DNA of 24,988 nt, from NCBI GenBank assembly GCA_034698045.1, contig JAQGAU010000674.1, forward strand, positions 1 through 24,988, written 5' to 3'. Within the stretch, counting starts at the first letter, position 1, and the number at the start of each line of letters is the position of its first letter. Shown here piece after piece: positions 9,040 through 19,884 of the stretch. Under the pieces are notes generated by a model. The model worked only from the letters and a program-made list of their open reading frames with translations. It ran no database searches and was not told the DNA's origin. Source of the stretch: Paramacrobiotus richtersi. Lineage: Eukaryota > Tardigrada > Eutardigrada > Parachela > Macrobiotidae. Both the position numbers and the translations under genes were made by a program.

Positions 9040-12000
9040 TCAGATCGACGTGACATTGAACATTGTAGCGTTAAACAAAGTGACGTTCTGGACAGCGGGC
9101 ATAATTTGCAGCGACACGTCTGCAGTCGAGTTACTTAAAACGGCATCCGTAACTGGCGAATTAGTCGTTGTTAATGTCTGGTTTTGGTTCCCCGGTTCAA
9201 GCATAGTGTTGTCAGTTCCGAACGATCCTGATAATGGTCTTAATGGCCCTATTGCCAGCCGATCAGCTGTCGTTGTGCTGCCACCGGGAACAGCAGAAAC
9301 ATCGTTTGTCACAACACCAACAGACAGATTTGTCTGCAGCCTGTTGCTCAGCGTAGACTGTAAAGCCAGTAGCAAGGCATTCAAGTTGCTATAGTTTGAG
9401 AGTAACGGACTGCTTCCATCAGGGATGAATGCAAACAGGAATGTTCCGGTGTTACTTCCTACGCTTTTTCCAAATGCAGAAGAAGCACTTTCCAGTCCCG
9501 ATGAAAAGTTCCGAGAGGGCACGGCGGCTAGGAGGAATTCGGATGGTGGAGACTGTGTGACTTCAGTGTCTGGTACTGTGACACCGTTATCGGGAGTATC
9601 TGTCCGAAGTGCTTTCGTAGTCAAGGGGCTGCTCCAGAAGGTGCCATTTGTTTGGGAGAGATCGCCTTGCACTGTGTTATTCATGGTATCCGATGAATTC
9701 AACCACATATCGATACTAACTGGCAGAGTCCATGCTTCGACGCTGGTATTCGTAGAGACGGTATAGTTTCCAACCAAATCGGTGGAAATGTTTCCGAACA
9801 TATTCGGTACCGAGCCATTGATAGTGGCATTAGGTGGGTTGGAAACAGAATCACCAATCTCCAGGGTATGCACATTAAGAGCTTCCGGGTTGGTCGTTGT
9901 AATGTTCGCCCCGTTCACGCTCATTGTAAGGATATCAGTTAGATTCACTATGTAAACTGTAGACGAAACATTCATAGCGCCAGCTGAACCAAGCATGGTT
10001 AGGTTTGTTGAGTCAGTCCTGTTGTTTAGCATGTCCAGCTCGACTTTCGCAGACGTTTCCCATGGTGCTGTGTCCCATGATGATGTGGTGGGTTCTTGGT
10101 CGTTACCGGTACTTCCAGTGTCCGAATGAGAATCGGTCGATCCCCAAAAGTCGACAGTATGATTTGTTTGGTTATCGCTACCGGTATCCATTCTCCCACT
10201 CAACATCAGCAAGGCGGAATTATTGCTTGCGGACTGGATCAGATTGCCCTGCTGACTGCTGTTGCCGCTGGTGATGATCAGTATTCCAGGGATTTGTGAC
10301 TGAAAAGCAGGTGGATTGGTGGAGTTAAGCGACTGCTGATCCGTTACCTACCATAGCAATCCATTCGAAAAGTTGAACTAGAATTTTGTTTGCAAAGTAA
10401 CGTACCAGCTGTGAAGAATCCAGTTCTTTTGCAGTATATAGCTGCGAAAAAGGTGACACGCATGATGATGAATGAAATTATATTTGTGAATAATAGGCTG
10501 AAACTGATTATTATTATAAAATGTTATTGACGCTCAAGAAAATTTCTCGCAAACCGTTGGTTAGAAGTTCTGTTTATTTATTTTCTCAAGTGTATGTGTG
10601 ACGTCAAAAGTCACCCGACACACTGGACTACAACTTTTTTTGAGATAACAACTTGGTCTATACTGTGACGTAAGAAGCTATGTTTATTTATTTAGTGACG
10701 TAAGCATGCCATGAATACCTGTTGGATTTGATTCGTCGGATAGATTGTCGTCAGCCGGTCGCCAGCCGCCGTCGGCTGGATTTCGTTGCCGGTGCTGTGG
10801 GATGGACTGAAACCAACTAGTGCTCGGCTGACTCTTCCAATACGCAGCCCTTCTGGAGAAACCGTACTCGCTGTCGTACGAAAAGGTGGAACTGTGAAAA
10901 CGATTCCAGCGCGCACTGTGGTCGTACTTGGGCTTTCCGTAGTCTCTTCAGCGGGAGACTCTGTTGTTGCATCTTCTGGCATCGACTCCGTCGTTTCAGA
11001 GGCAGCCGCAAATTCTGCTGCCGTTGTTTCGGCTCCTTCGCTGGGAGTTAGTGTCGTTAATTCCGATTCACTTGTGGTGTCCAAACTCTCCGTGGTGGCA
11101 CCATCGGGTGTTTCAGTAGTACCACTTCCGGCTGCTTCTGTGGATGCCTCTTCGGAACTGGTCGAAACTTCGCTTTCAGTGGTCGTTTCGCCACTGGAGC
11201 TTTCAGTGGTTTCATCCCCGGGTGATATGGTTGCAGTACCCGAACCCGAGTCGAACAGGATACCTTCCGTCGTTCCATCAGCCCCCTCGGTTGTCGCTTC
11301 TTCGGCCGCTGCGGTTGTGCTTTGGTCTGCGGTTTCTCCACTCGTGGTAGTCGGTTCTTCTGACGGTGTTGCGCTTGCATCAGCTTCTGTCGTTGCGCTT
11401 GCATCAGCTTCTGTCGTTGCGCTTGCATCAGCTTCTGTCGTTGCTTCTTGGGTTTCTGAGGTAGTTGTTTCTTCCTGGCTGGTTGTTTCGCTATCGGCCG
11501 AAGCTTCGGTAGATGCTTCATCTGAATTCGCAGTGGTTTCGTCAGTGGCGCCTTCTGTCGTCGCTTCGGTACTGTCGCCCTGTGAAGTGTTCTCATCAAC
11601 CGCTTGAGTGGAACTTTCACTGTCGGTGTTGTCAGTTGCGCCATCAAACTGATTGGATAGACCCACCGCATCAGAATGATGAGAACTAGATGACGTGTTA
11701 CTATCGTAGAGGAATAAAACGTGCTCTTGGTATAGCCGTGGATTGGAGTACGAATAGTAAGCCGTAGATCTGCAAAAAACGTACAAATTCCACATTGTTA
11801 TTGAAGCTTTAAACTGATTGCTAATTATCACTTACTTATCACAGTTGACATTATACCACCAGTCACAGACTAATATCACTTGATTAAACAATGTTTTATT
11901 TGGACATAGGAACGAGTACATTGGCCCTCCGGGAACGCACTGCCGGTAGACCTGGCAGCCGGCTTCGGGGTCGGCATAGTATCCCGACTGATTAACTTTA

Positions 12001-13307
12001 TCACATGAAAATGAAGTTTCCGGTATCGCGGACAAAGTGGGATAGGTAGTGCCCGGTTGAGCAGTGGACATTACCCTCCTGATGTCGTCTATCGTAGGAG
12101 TGTGCCCACTCACTGACTGTGTGCGCAAATCGTCCAACGCTTCGAAGGCACTAAGTGAATCCGGATGGACGTCATCTTGGGAACGGGACAACTGCATGTA
12201 AAGATCCTCGGTTACGGTTATGTACCCTAGTGTCAGCTGCTTTCACTAGATTATTCTTCAACTGTTTAGTGCATTAGGTTACTTTTTACTGTACAATTGG
12301 TCTATATCAAAAGCTTCCGAAAATCACAATAACAGAAGTATTAATAGCTTAATTTGCCTTAGTTTGATAGCACTTAGTGTTTTCCAGCCCTATTTAAGCA
12401 TTACTTATGTATGATCAATGCATATTTACGTAGAACGTCTTTGTAATTTTAAACTTTACTATATGCTATAATAAATGTGCAAGTTTTGCACTTCGTACCG
12501 GTTTGTGCCCAATGCATAATTTTTTTTAAATTTCGGACAAGTTTTTCTAAAAAGCTCGTGTTACGTAATCCAAAAGAATTCGGAAACTACCAGTATGCCG
12601 TATTGTGGCCTAAATATCTTCCACAAAGTGTGTTTGAGCGCACATTGTGAAAATATGCCAGGTAGGCTGTAGCGCAACTAGAGAATGAGGCATAAGAATA
12701 GCGGTTGTCTGGGCACACCGGAAATACTTTTGCGATTACTTCTCCGATCCGCTTATTTGCATTCGCGGTGAATCATCAAAAGGTAGACCTGATATCAATG
12801 GCAAAAATGTAATCTCGCAAAAATATGTCAGAAATATAATCTTTTTGAAAATACTATTATACTAGTATATTATAATAATATTATGTACTTCGTATTCCAG
12901 ATCTTATGATCGATTACGTCCTGTATTTCATCTAGAGTGTATTCACAAGCGGTTTAGTAATTTTCATCAAGTATATAATTTCATGTACGTCTAACTTTGA
13001 TACATTATTGTAACACATCAACAAGCTATATACACAGGCGTTTACAATAATATCTAATAGCCTACGATAAAGAATAATAGTTAAATAAAATTTTCGTAAA
13101 ACGGAAAACAATGCACTGATGCAGAACTGCAGAGAACAATGACGTTGAATTATGTCAGACATAAAATGCTCATCCCGGAAACTTGCTACTGGTGCCAATG
13201 ATAAACCACTCTGTCATCAGGACCGCATGTTAATTTGATCTTAGCCAAAAATGTTCGCATCTTACCTGCAACAGTACTACAACGTGCATCACAATAAAGT
13301 TCCACAT
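9040..13307 (-). CDS. Large secreted single-CBM14 mucin-like protein, paralogue 3 (five exons)
   Basis: Predicted exons, 5' to 3' on the minus strand, are 13307-13266, 12191-11836, 11769-10719, 10441-10406 and 10299-9040, giving 914 aa. Exon 1 encodes a 14-residue signal core, MWNFIVMHVVVLLQ, and its donor (GTAAGA) is in phase 0 as in the two plus-strand paralogues. Exon 2 places the first CBM14 cysteine at residue 77, again as in both paralogues. The domain is C-x15-C-x5-C-x10-C-x12-C-x7-C (77-131), followed by the shared phase-2 intron and an SNPRLY motif. Exon 3 is very acidic and Ser/Thr/Glu-rich with a 24-bp repeat; exon 5 is Asn/Ser/Thr-rich with more than 20 N-x-S/T sequons. Exons 3, 4 and 5 join in phase 0. 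Without that join, exon 3 would read through to a stop at 10692-10694 (491 aa) and exon 5 would be a separate gene lacking a start and signal peptide. The exon 5 acceptor could instead be at 10348, adding 16 codons. A chitin-matrix role is inferred. Confidence 0.75.
10406..10441 (-). CDS. Predicted 36-nt microexon (exon 4 of the minus-strand mucin)
   Basis: On the minus strand a strong pyrimidine tract and acceptor (cctttttcgcag) precede 36 bases, which end at a good donor (GTACGT). In phase 0 the microexon reads LYTAKELDSSQL. The preceding exon (donor GTATTC after 10719) and the following exon (acceptor ttttcag before 10299) are also in phase 0. The first exon of this gene family encodes a signal peptide and none is found close upstream, which supports an internal exon. 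An alternative reading starts at an ATG just upstream (M-R-V-T-F-F-A-A) but ends in the wrong phase for the next exon. Confidence 0.6.
11368..11439 (-). repeat. 24-bp tandem repeat, three identical copies, coding TEADASAT
   Basis: Three exact copies of a 24-bp unit lie at 11368-11391, 11392-11415 and 11416-11439. In the minus-strand mucin they encode three identical octapeptides within the acidic Ser/Thr/Glu-rich segment (about residues 243-267). Exact identity suggests recent slippage or duplication, and copy number may vary between individuals. Confidence 0.9.
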
Positions 13308-14743
13308 TGTTGCAATATTCAGTGATAAATTATTCAGAGAGTTATGCGACCGATAATAATTATGGTAGTAACGACATGTGAATATCCATCCAGAAACACA
13401 TGTGTCGTTCCGTCGTGATCCAAATGAAATAATCGGTTTCTCGTTATAAACAGTGGTGTGATATATTCAACTCACCATAAACCTGCTACTTTCCTGCTGA
13501 GGCTAAGCGAAAAAGAAAATTGACTTTTGTTTTGCTACCATTGTTGCGAACACAACATCTCATCTAGTGTACGGCTGCCAAAATGAACATGAGGTAGAAT
13601 CAAATCCACTGGCCGGTTTTGTTACGTGCAATATTTTGGTGATAAGTAAGCACACTGCGCCGCTTTCGCCGTGTCGGCGCTTTTCTTTTGTTATGGTAAA
13701 AGAGAGAGACTGCAACGCATGTAGCCCGCGACACCACTGTCCGCTCTCCGCGCCGGCGTACTGGCTGAGCTGCTTATGGTGCGCTCTTGTTCTGGTGAAT
13801 ACTTAACCGGAAATAAATACAACGACGATCAGCGGCCGGGTATGTATAGCGAAGTGTTTGTCTCTATTATGATGGCTTTGACATTCACATTTGATTTTAA
13901 TCGCCACATATGCCAGACTACACAATGGTAACCGGCTGTTAAAAGGCAATCCCATGAATGCTAGGTCCTACCACCGATACTTGTACAGTGAGCAGTCAAG
14001 ATCGAGGTTTGCGCATTACCGGCTTCTGTTTTGATATTCTGATTACCAAAGACGCTGTCGTATTTCTCTAGGAAAGACTTTACAGAGTTTTTACGTTTGC
14101 AAGTAAATTACTAATATAAAGTACGAATAAAGTAAGGGTTTATACAACACTTGTACATGTTTTCTTCAAAGCAACCCGATAGAAAACATAGGACTATACG
14201 GACAAAAAGAATATTTACCCCAGATCTACGAGAAATGAAATTTCGACGATTTCATTATGACATTTTTATGAAATCTGACGTCAAAAACGCGCTTGGACTC
14301 AGTGACTCACAGAATTTGTTTTTTTTGGCAGGAAGACATAACAGAAGGCATGTGAGCAATAAAACCAGACAGTTAGTAAGTTTAGTTTTTGTGGAAGACA
14401 GTGGAAGCCATATAGCCGCCTGATGTCGATCCGCGTGTTCACAACATAGCAACGCTTGCACATGGGCGTAATACACCGGACGTGCACAGGAACGTTCACA
14501 GACGCAAGTAAACGTGATACATAAAGTGACAGTAAACTGTTTACATGCACAGAGTATAGACCTATATTCGTAGATTATTGTGAACTTAAAATTTAGAAGG
14601 CTGAAAATTAACGATATAATTGTAACGCTTATCTTCCGATTGATTGCTGCATTAGCCTGCATAGAAAGGTGTCAGTGTACTGAAACCTGTTCAAACGACT
14701 GAGTTATTAGAGAAACACTACCTCAGGAATTACTGGAAGAGCT
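13308..14743. other. Divergent intergenic region between the minus-strand mucin and the AXDND1 homologue
   Basis: The mucin is transcribed leftward from about 13308 and the AXDND1-like gene rightward to its ATG at 14744, so both promoters should lie here. Small frames at 13567-13806, 14151-14423 and 14255-14662 lack recognisable domains. A possible splice acceptor (ctacctcag, ending about 14728) lies just before the ATG, so the AXDND1 homologue may have a further 5' exon. Confidence 0.45.
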
Positions 14744-17700
14744 ATGGCTGCAGCGCCTAATCCGTACACATCAGCTGGTGATATCCTGAAAGAATTAGCA
14801 GTCCCACCTGGACCAGAACGCGACAACGACAAACGTCTGAGCAGCATCGCATCGGATCAGCTAGCAGCGTTCGCGGAGCCACCTCGTAGTTTTATGCGAA
14901 CCACCATAGCTCTAGATCAGGTACTGTTGAAACTTTTTACAAAAACTAATTGTCTAACCAAAGTATGCCTAGAGCAGTTCGACGAAGGACTACGTTGTCG
15001 GTAACATCGATAAAGCATGGATGTACAAGAGCGGCCGGAACAAGCTATCCCACTTACTGCAAGATCCTCCGTGTACCTGCGGAGCTACAGCGAGATTGCA
15101 CTTACACAAAGGAAGAAAAGGGACTCTGGCCATTATCCATGACACCCATCGTCATATCAACCCACAAGGATGGCGGAATGAGGGGCAAATAGGAGCATTA
15201 CAAAGTGAAGAGATCGAGCAGAAAATGAAGGTTAAAATCCCATCTGTGCAGATCGAAGAAGACAATTATACCGTCCGCGTATTGGACCATCCCGAACACA
15301 GAAACACACTGCCAAATCTCCAACCAGCATCCGCTCATCAGATGATGGCGCTGCTGAATAATGCCGAACAGTTGGTGGCTGCGTGGTCATTGCGAATTGT
15401 AGAAGGCGGTGATGCGCTGTACGATGGTGATGCCAATCAACCCATTCATATACTGCGACTGATGCAGGTGGTGCATGAAGAACAAATGCTCTACAACGCG
15501 TTATTTTATGAAGTTATTCGCCAATGTACGGTTCATTGTACAGAGCGAGGACATCTTTTATCGGACTTGCGGAGAAGATATGCGGAATTATTCAGTCAAA
15601 TACCCTCGTACCTAATAAGTGCGAAACGCGTCCTTATAATAGCAAAAATCTGTGACGCCCACAAGCTGTAATTTTTGCAGATATTCACAATGAGATGCTG
15701 GTCCAACGCTCCATCGAACGCCGCCTAGCCGAAGTTTTCCTTGGTTATAAACAGTGGTGGAATGCAATGCAGTTCCGGTTTGAGCATTTCAAGGAGGTCA
15801 AACCTGTACTGAATCGCTTACTGGAGATAAACGACGACGTATCGAGTCCTGTGCGATTGATTTCGATGCTGGATGACAGTGGGCAGCTCTTCAATCAGTA
15901 CGTTAGACTTTTTGCGGTGCAGCGCGCCCACTTGGAACAAGATCAACAAGACATGCAATACGAGAAGCAAGTCTGGCAGGATTCAACATACCAACTGGTC
16001 ACGGAGTTGGTACAGGATCCCAACTATGCGATGTTCAAATCACTACATTCAGCGCAGATAAAATGGCTATCCACTGCTCAACAGACGTATCAAACAATTT
16101 TACGTAACGATCAGAAGTCAGTATTGGAGCTGCGGGACTTGGCGAAGACGTGGTTGGGAAGTCTGAGTCATTTAGAGAAACGGTTGTTAGATTATGACAA
16201 GGGCATCTTTAATGTTCTTGATGAAATCCGTGAGGAACTGGAACTCTGTATAGATCTCTTTCTGGCACGGGAAGGCGAACGAGATGAAGAGGTCACAACG
16301 AACATTCGGGGTTTCTTTAGAAAATGGAATCTTGGAATGAATGGAATGTTGAACAAGTTCAAAGCGGATGAGTCGGAAAAGAATTTGAGATTTCTACAGA
16401 CAATCCAGACCGATTTCGAAACCTTGGTAATTATGGTTACACGATAAGTATCGAAAAATGCAGTATATACTGTTTGTTAGCCTGCCAGTATGGTTAAAGC
16501 TTTTATAGATATCCCGAATTCTTTCTCTGTTGGTCAGCCAATACCAGCGAGAAAAGGACCGAGGCACCAATTTAAGCCGAGTTCGACATGAAACTGAGAG
16601 TATCCGGATACTGAATGCCACTGAGCCGGACTATTTCACAAAACATTCATCCATTGCGGACAGTCATTTCCACAAGCTATCAGCGGCCGGTCTTCTCACG
16701 TTATCCCCGATCGACCAGGCCACAGAACCAAACACATTTCAACTAGACCTGACCGATGCAGAGTTTGACATATCCATCAAGGCATTCGAAAAATCCGCAC
16801 TGTTTCAGGCAGACGTGGCTAAACTGCGAATGTTGAGGGATTCACAGCTGTATGCGGGTACTTATTCCCTGTGGAGTATGTACGAAGATGTACGGTCTGT
16901 CTCCGAAAACAGGATTGTTGGCGGAACGGGAATCCCCTTGGAAGTGACCGAACTAGAGGAGAGGTTTGAACATCTACGTGCATTAACGGCTAGCGATGCG
17001 TATTTCATCGGTACGTCATTTGCTAATGGGTTTCCCAGGGTGGCATGTTTAGTAAAGTGTTTTTTTAATGATTTTAGGAGTAGAACCCGGAAGATTCCAC
17101 AGTGCAGCGTACGCATTGTTCCATCAACTAAAGCACTTGCTCTACCGCATCATAAACAATGACGACATTATCACAGCGCAAAACGCCCTCGCAAACAAAA
17201 ATATCAGGAATTTCATTAACTGCGCTAAAACTTGGTTCCTGTTTTGTGAAGGAGGGATGGAAGCGCGAACGCAAAACATCCTTCAGGATATCGACTTTAT
17301 CTCGGAGTCCATGCTGCGAATGGAGTTGAAACTGATGACTATCATCGTTCCGGATAGAACGTTCGAAGAGCTGCGTTACCAGCATCTGTACAGAAAACAA
17401 ACAGAAGAAACGATTACTGATAGGCTGGAACAAGTAGAACTACAGTTCAATGCGGTTAGCAGGGAAATCAGCAATTTATCCCGAATGTTGGACGAACAGA
17501 TCGCCAGCTTACCGTTAATTCAGCAACCAAGCGATACGGCAGCAAAGGTCATTCCGTCAGCCGAAAACTGGGGTGGTATTGCAGCCGTTTTAATTGACCG
17601 CGCCTACCGTGTCAGCAACGTCGAGCGAAGTGACATATCATCCATACCGTTGTTAAACTACCTGCACAAACTGCAAACCATAGAGGAAAGGAAACCGGAT

Positions 17701-18453
17701 CAGCTTTTTAACTTTGACGAGCTGTCCTTCCAGATCGAACAGCATGCGGACAAGAAGGATTTTGTTGAACTACGCTTACAAGGGAATGAAATTAACCTCT
17801 ACGTGAAGCCATTCAGTCTCTTTGTTAATGAGAGAGATACGGAAAGTATCGCTGACGAAGTTACAAAACGGCAGATTTCCCGGCTTAGCGCTGAAGTCAA
17901 CAAGCAGCGAATCGTAAACGAACAGATCGCCAAACGTGTGCAGGATCTACAGTCGGCTATTCTGGAGGCAAAAAGATCACTGGAAAAGAACAAAACGTTG
18001 GCGTATTATCTGGAAGTAGAGAAAAGCCCGAAGGAAACAGTAGCACCACAATTCACGGATGTCGCTATGCATGAAATGGAAGCGCTGTTACGGAAAACCC
18101 CAACTGATGTGCTGGGACATCAACCGGAAATCGACATTTGGTCGTTACGAACACTACCCGGTTGGGATCAACTTACGAGGCACCATGGAAATGAGAGTCA
18201 ACAGCTAGACGGTCGTTTTGATTTTGAGGCGAGAATGGTCCAACTGCATGAGAATCTTAAGGAATCGGAAGACAAATTACAGAATCAGAAGTTTCTTCTT
18301 GAGCCCTTTATCAGCGCCCATGACGACAAAAGGCAAATGTTTTTGCAAAAGAAGGCGGAAAGAGAAGCTAGTAAAATCAAGCGACGTCAGGTTAGGCGCA
18401 GTTCCAGGGCGCGAAGACGATCAAGGAGCAGCAGCATATCCAGTGCATTATAA
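14744..18453 (+). CDS. AXDND1: AXDND1-like axonemal dynein light chain domain-containing protein
   Basis: Predicted exons are 14744-14920, 14973-15618, 15681-16426, 16548-17010 and 17078-18453, giving 1135 aa (human AXDND1 is about 1000). The introns are 52, 62, 121 and 67 bp with matching phases 0, 1, 0, 1. Near residue 75 the segment AWMYKSGRNKLSHLL matches the VWHHPxRRNKFKYLI region of vertebrate AXDND1. About residues 225-265 hold MLYNALFYEVIRQCTVHC, then ERGHLL and an R-x-R-R-Y, the signature shared with axonemal dynein light intermediate chain p28 (DNALI1). The next conserved block is KQVWQDSTYQLV. The exon 2-3 join was fixed because it keeps equal spacing to the human protein. The remainder is mostly alpha-helical with coiled-coil-like stretches in exon 5, and it ends in an Arg/Ser-rich basic tail. 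AXDND1 is known to be needed for sperm flagella and manchette function in mammals, so a flagellar or ciliary role is inferred. The acceptor of exon 4 (taccag, 16547) was preferred over gtcag 10 bases upstream because of phase. Confidence 0.8.
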
Positions 18454-18690
18454 GGATATTCACCCGTTTTTTGGGCATGTGTCCTGGTAGGATCCTGCAC
18501 TGTATTCGACGAAATTCGGGGCAGAGTGGGGGTCATTATTTTGGGTCGATTTTCTTGCGTGCCCTTGTGCTCATCAAGATTCTGCAGTCGCGGTGTTTGG
18601 CTGATTTCTTGGCTTTATTTGAGTAGCTTGTATTGCAAATTTTTTCTAATTGTTTTGTCATCGGAATGTGTCAGAATGTACCGCACGCAC

Positions 18691-18727
18691 AATAAAAGCC
18701 TGTAACTGTGACTGCGTTCAGCAATAA
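18691..18727 (+). promoter_or_regulatory. Poly(A) signals for the AXDND1-like gene
   Basis: AATAAA occurs at 18691-18696 and again at 18722-18727, about 240 to 270 bases after the stop codon at 18453. No other plus-strand AATAAA was noticed between the stop and these sites, so they are the likely 3' end signals. Confidence 0.6.
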
Positions 18728-19884
18728 AATTACTGTAATAATGAAAATTAATGTTCAAGTTGGCAGTACTCTGAACCGCCGGAACTCGGACTCCAGCCCC
18801 TCGCGAGCGGCGGTATGCAACTGCGCTGATCATGCGCGATATCGGCATGCGCGAAATCGTCGATACCGATGTGATGATTTCTCACATTTAATTCTGTAAT
18901 AATTTCTTGGGTGGGAGAACGGGATTCGTTCTGTTTTGTAGCAGTTTGTTGTTTAATCTGTTGATTGATTTAATATTTCGTTGTCTTTTTGTTTTATTGG
19001 CCATCGTAAGGCACAGTCCATTGACTCCATTCTGGTTGGGTAAGCGTAGCACCTGATTCGTAAGTTCGAAGAACTCCATGCTTTTGAGTTTTCGATTCGT
19101 TCTGAAATCGAACAAACCACGTTAAACTGAACAGAAACCATTGTTGCAGGATTGTCTTCTGTAATCAGCGGTAGTGGACCTTGTTCTGGAGTGTGATCAC
19201 TGATCATTTCCATCAGGATTAACGTTACAGTCCTCGAGGAACCCTGAAGGTATCACCTAGTGCTACTGCAATCAGCAATTGGTTTTTGAATGTCTGAGTA
19301 CTTATGCTTTTATGGTTTACGTTTTCAATAACACGTATGGTTTTGTGGAAAGCTGGTTAAGAACTTTTTCAGATTGTGATTGACTTTCACGTCCGTACTG
19401 AGCAAGATCATAGTCAAGGATACATATCGCTAACTGTGGCAAGACTGATCGGGGCTGCACTGCATTGGTTTTTTCTTACGATTCTGGTCTTGTTTAGATA
19501 GTAATTATTACTGTCTAACTGACAGTTACAGATAGACAGTAAGGGGCGAGAGAACCCCGTCTGCTTCGGTTTCGCTATGGTTAGACTGGTAGTGACTTTA
19601 CATACATAATGTGCTCGATTTTCGGTTTATTCGATACAGACTGTATCATACAGTGGTAGCTGATTCATAGAAATGGAATTTTTGATTTCTTTTCGACTGA
19701 GCACATTTTCGTTTCGTCATATTCAATATTACACAGTTAGACATTAAAAAACAAAAACACATCTTCCATTTCTTTCGTCGAATCAACCGTACCCATAACA
19801 CAAAGCACACAATTCATAGAAAGCTGGTGATCAGTAAACAGCAGACAATGCTGAGTTTCTGTTATAGACTGTTGTAGACTGCTG
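18728..19884. other. Intergenic region with a short perfect-stem hairpin
   Basis: No gene is supported; the minus-strand frames at 18888-19115 and 18953-19213 have no recognisable domain or splice context. One hairpin stands out at 19508-19542, with arms ttactgtctaact and agatagacagtaa (12 of 13 pairs) around a 9-nt loop. It is too short for a microRNA precursor. The right part of the region may include the promoter of the Bles03-like gene. Confidence 0.5.

Noticed and set aside
10436-10459. Signal-peptide-like start (M-R-V-T-F-F-A-A) for a separate fourth mucin gene
   Set aside because: Its only good donor (GTACGT) is then in phase 1, which puts the next exon in a frame that stops; treating the same segment as an internal microexon fits the phase.
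10786-11607. Long plus-strand Val/Ser-rich frame
   Set aside because: It is the antisense shadow of the Ser/Thr/Glu-rich exon of the minus-strand mucin; codon bias of the mucin keeps the opposite frame open.
11057-11671. Minus-strand Gln/Lys/Arg-rich frame overlapping the mucin exon
   Set aside because: It is a frame-shifted shadow of the repetitive acidic segment, with no start context and no domain.
14151-14662. Frames on both strands upstream of the AXDND1-like gene
   Set aside because: No ATG-led coding signal on the plus strand, no similarity to AXDND1 N-termini, and mutually overlapping; treated as promoter or leader sequence.
18888-19213. Minus-strand frames downstream of the AXDND1-like gene
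   Set aside because: Short, overlapping each other, no recognisable domain and no splice or start context.
19508-19542. Hairpin as a candidate microRNA precursor
   Set aside because: The 13-bp stem is far shorter than a microRNA precursor.
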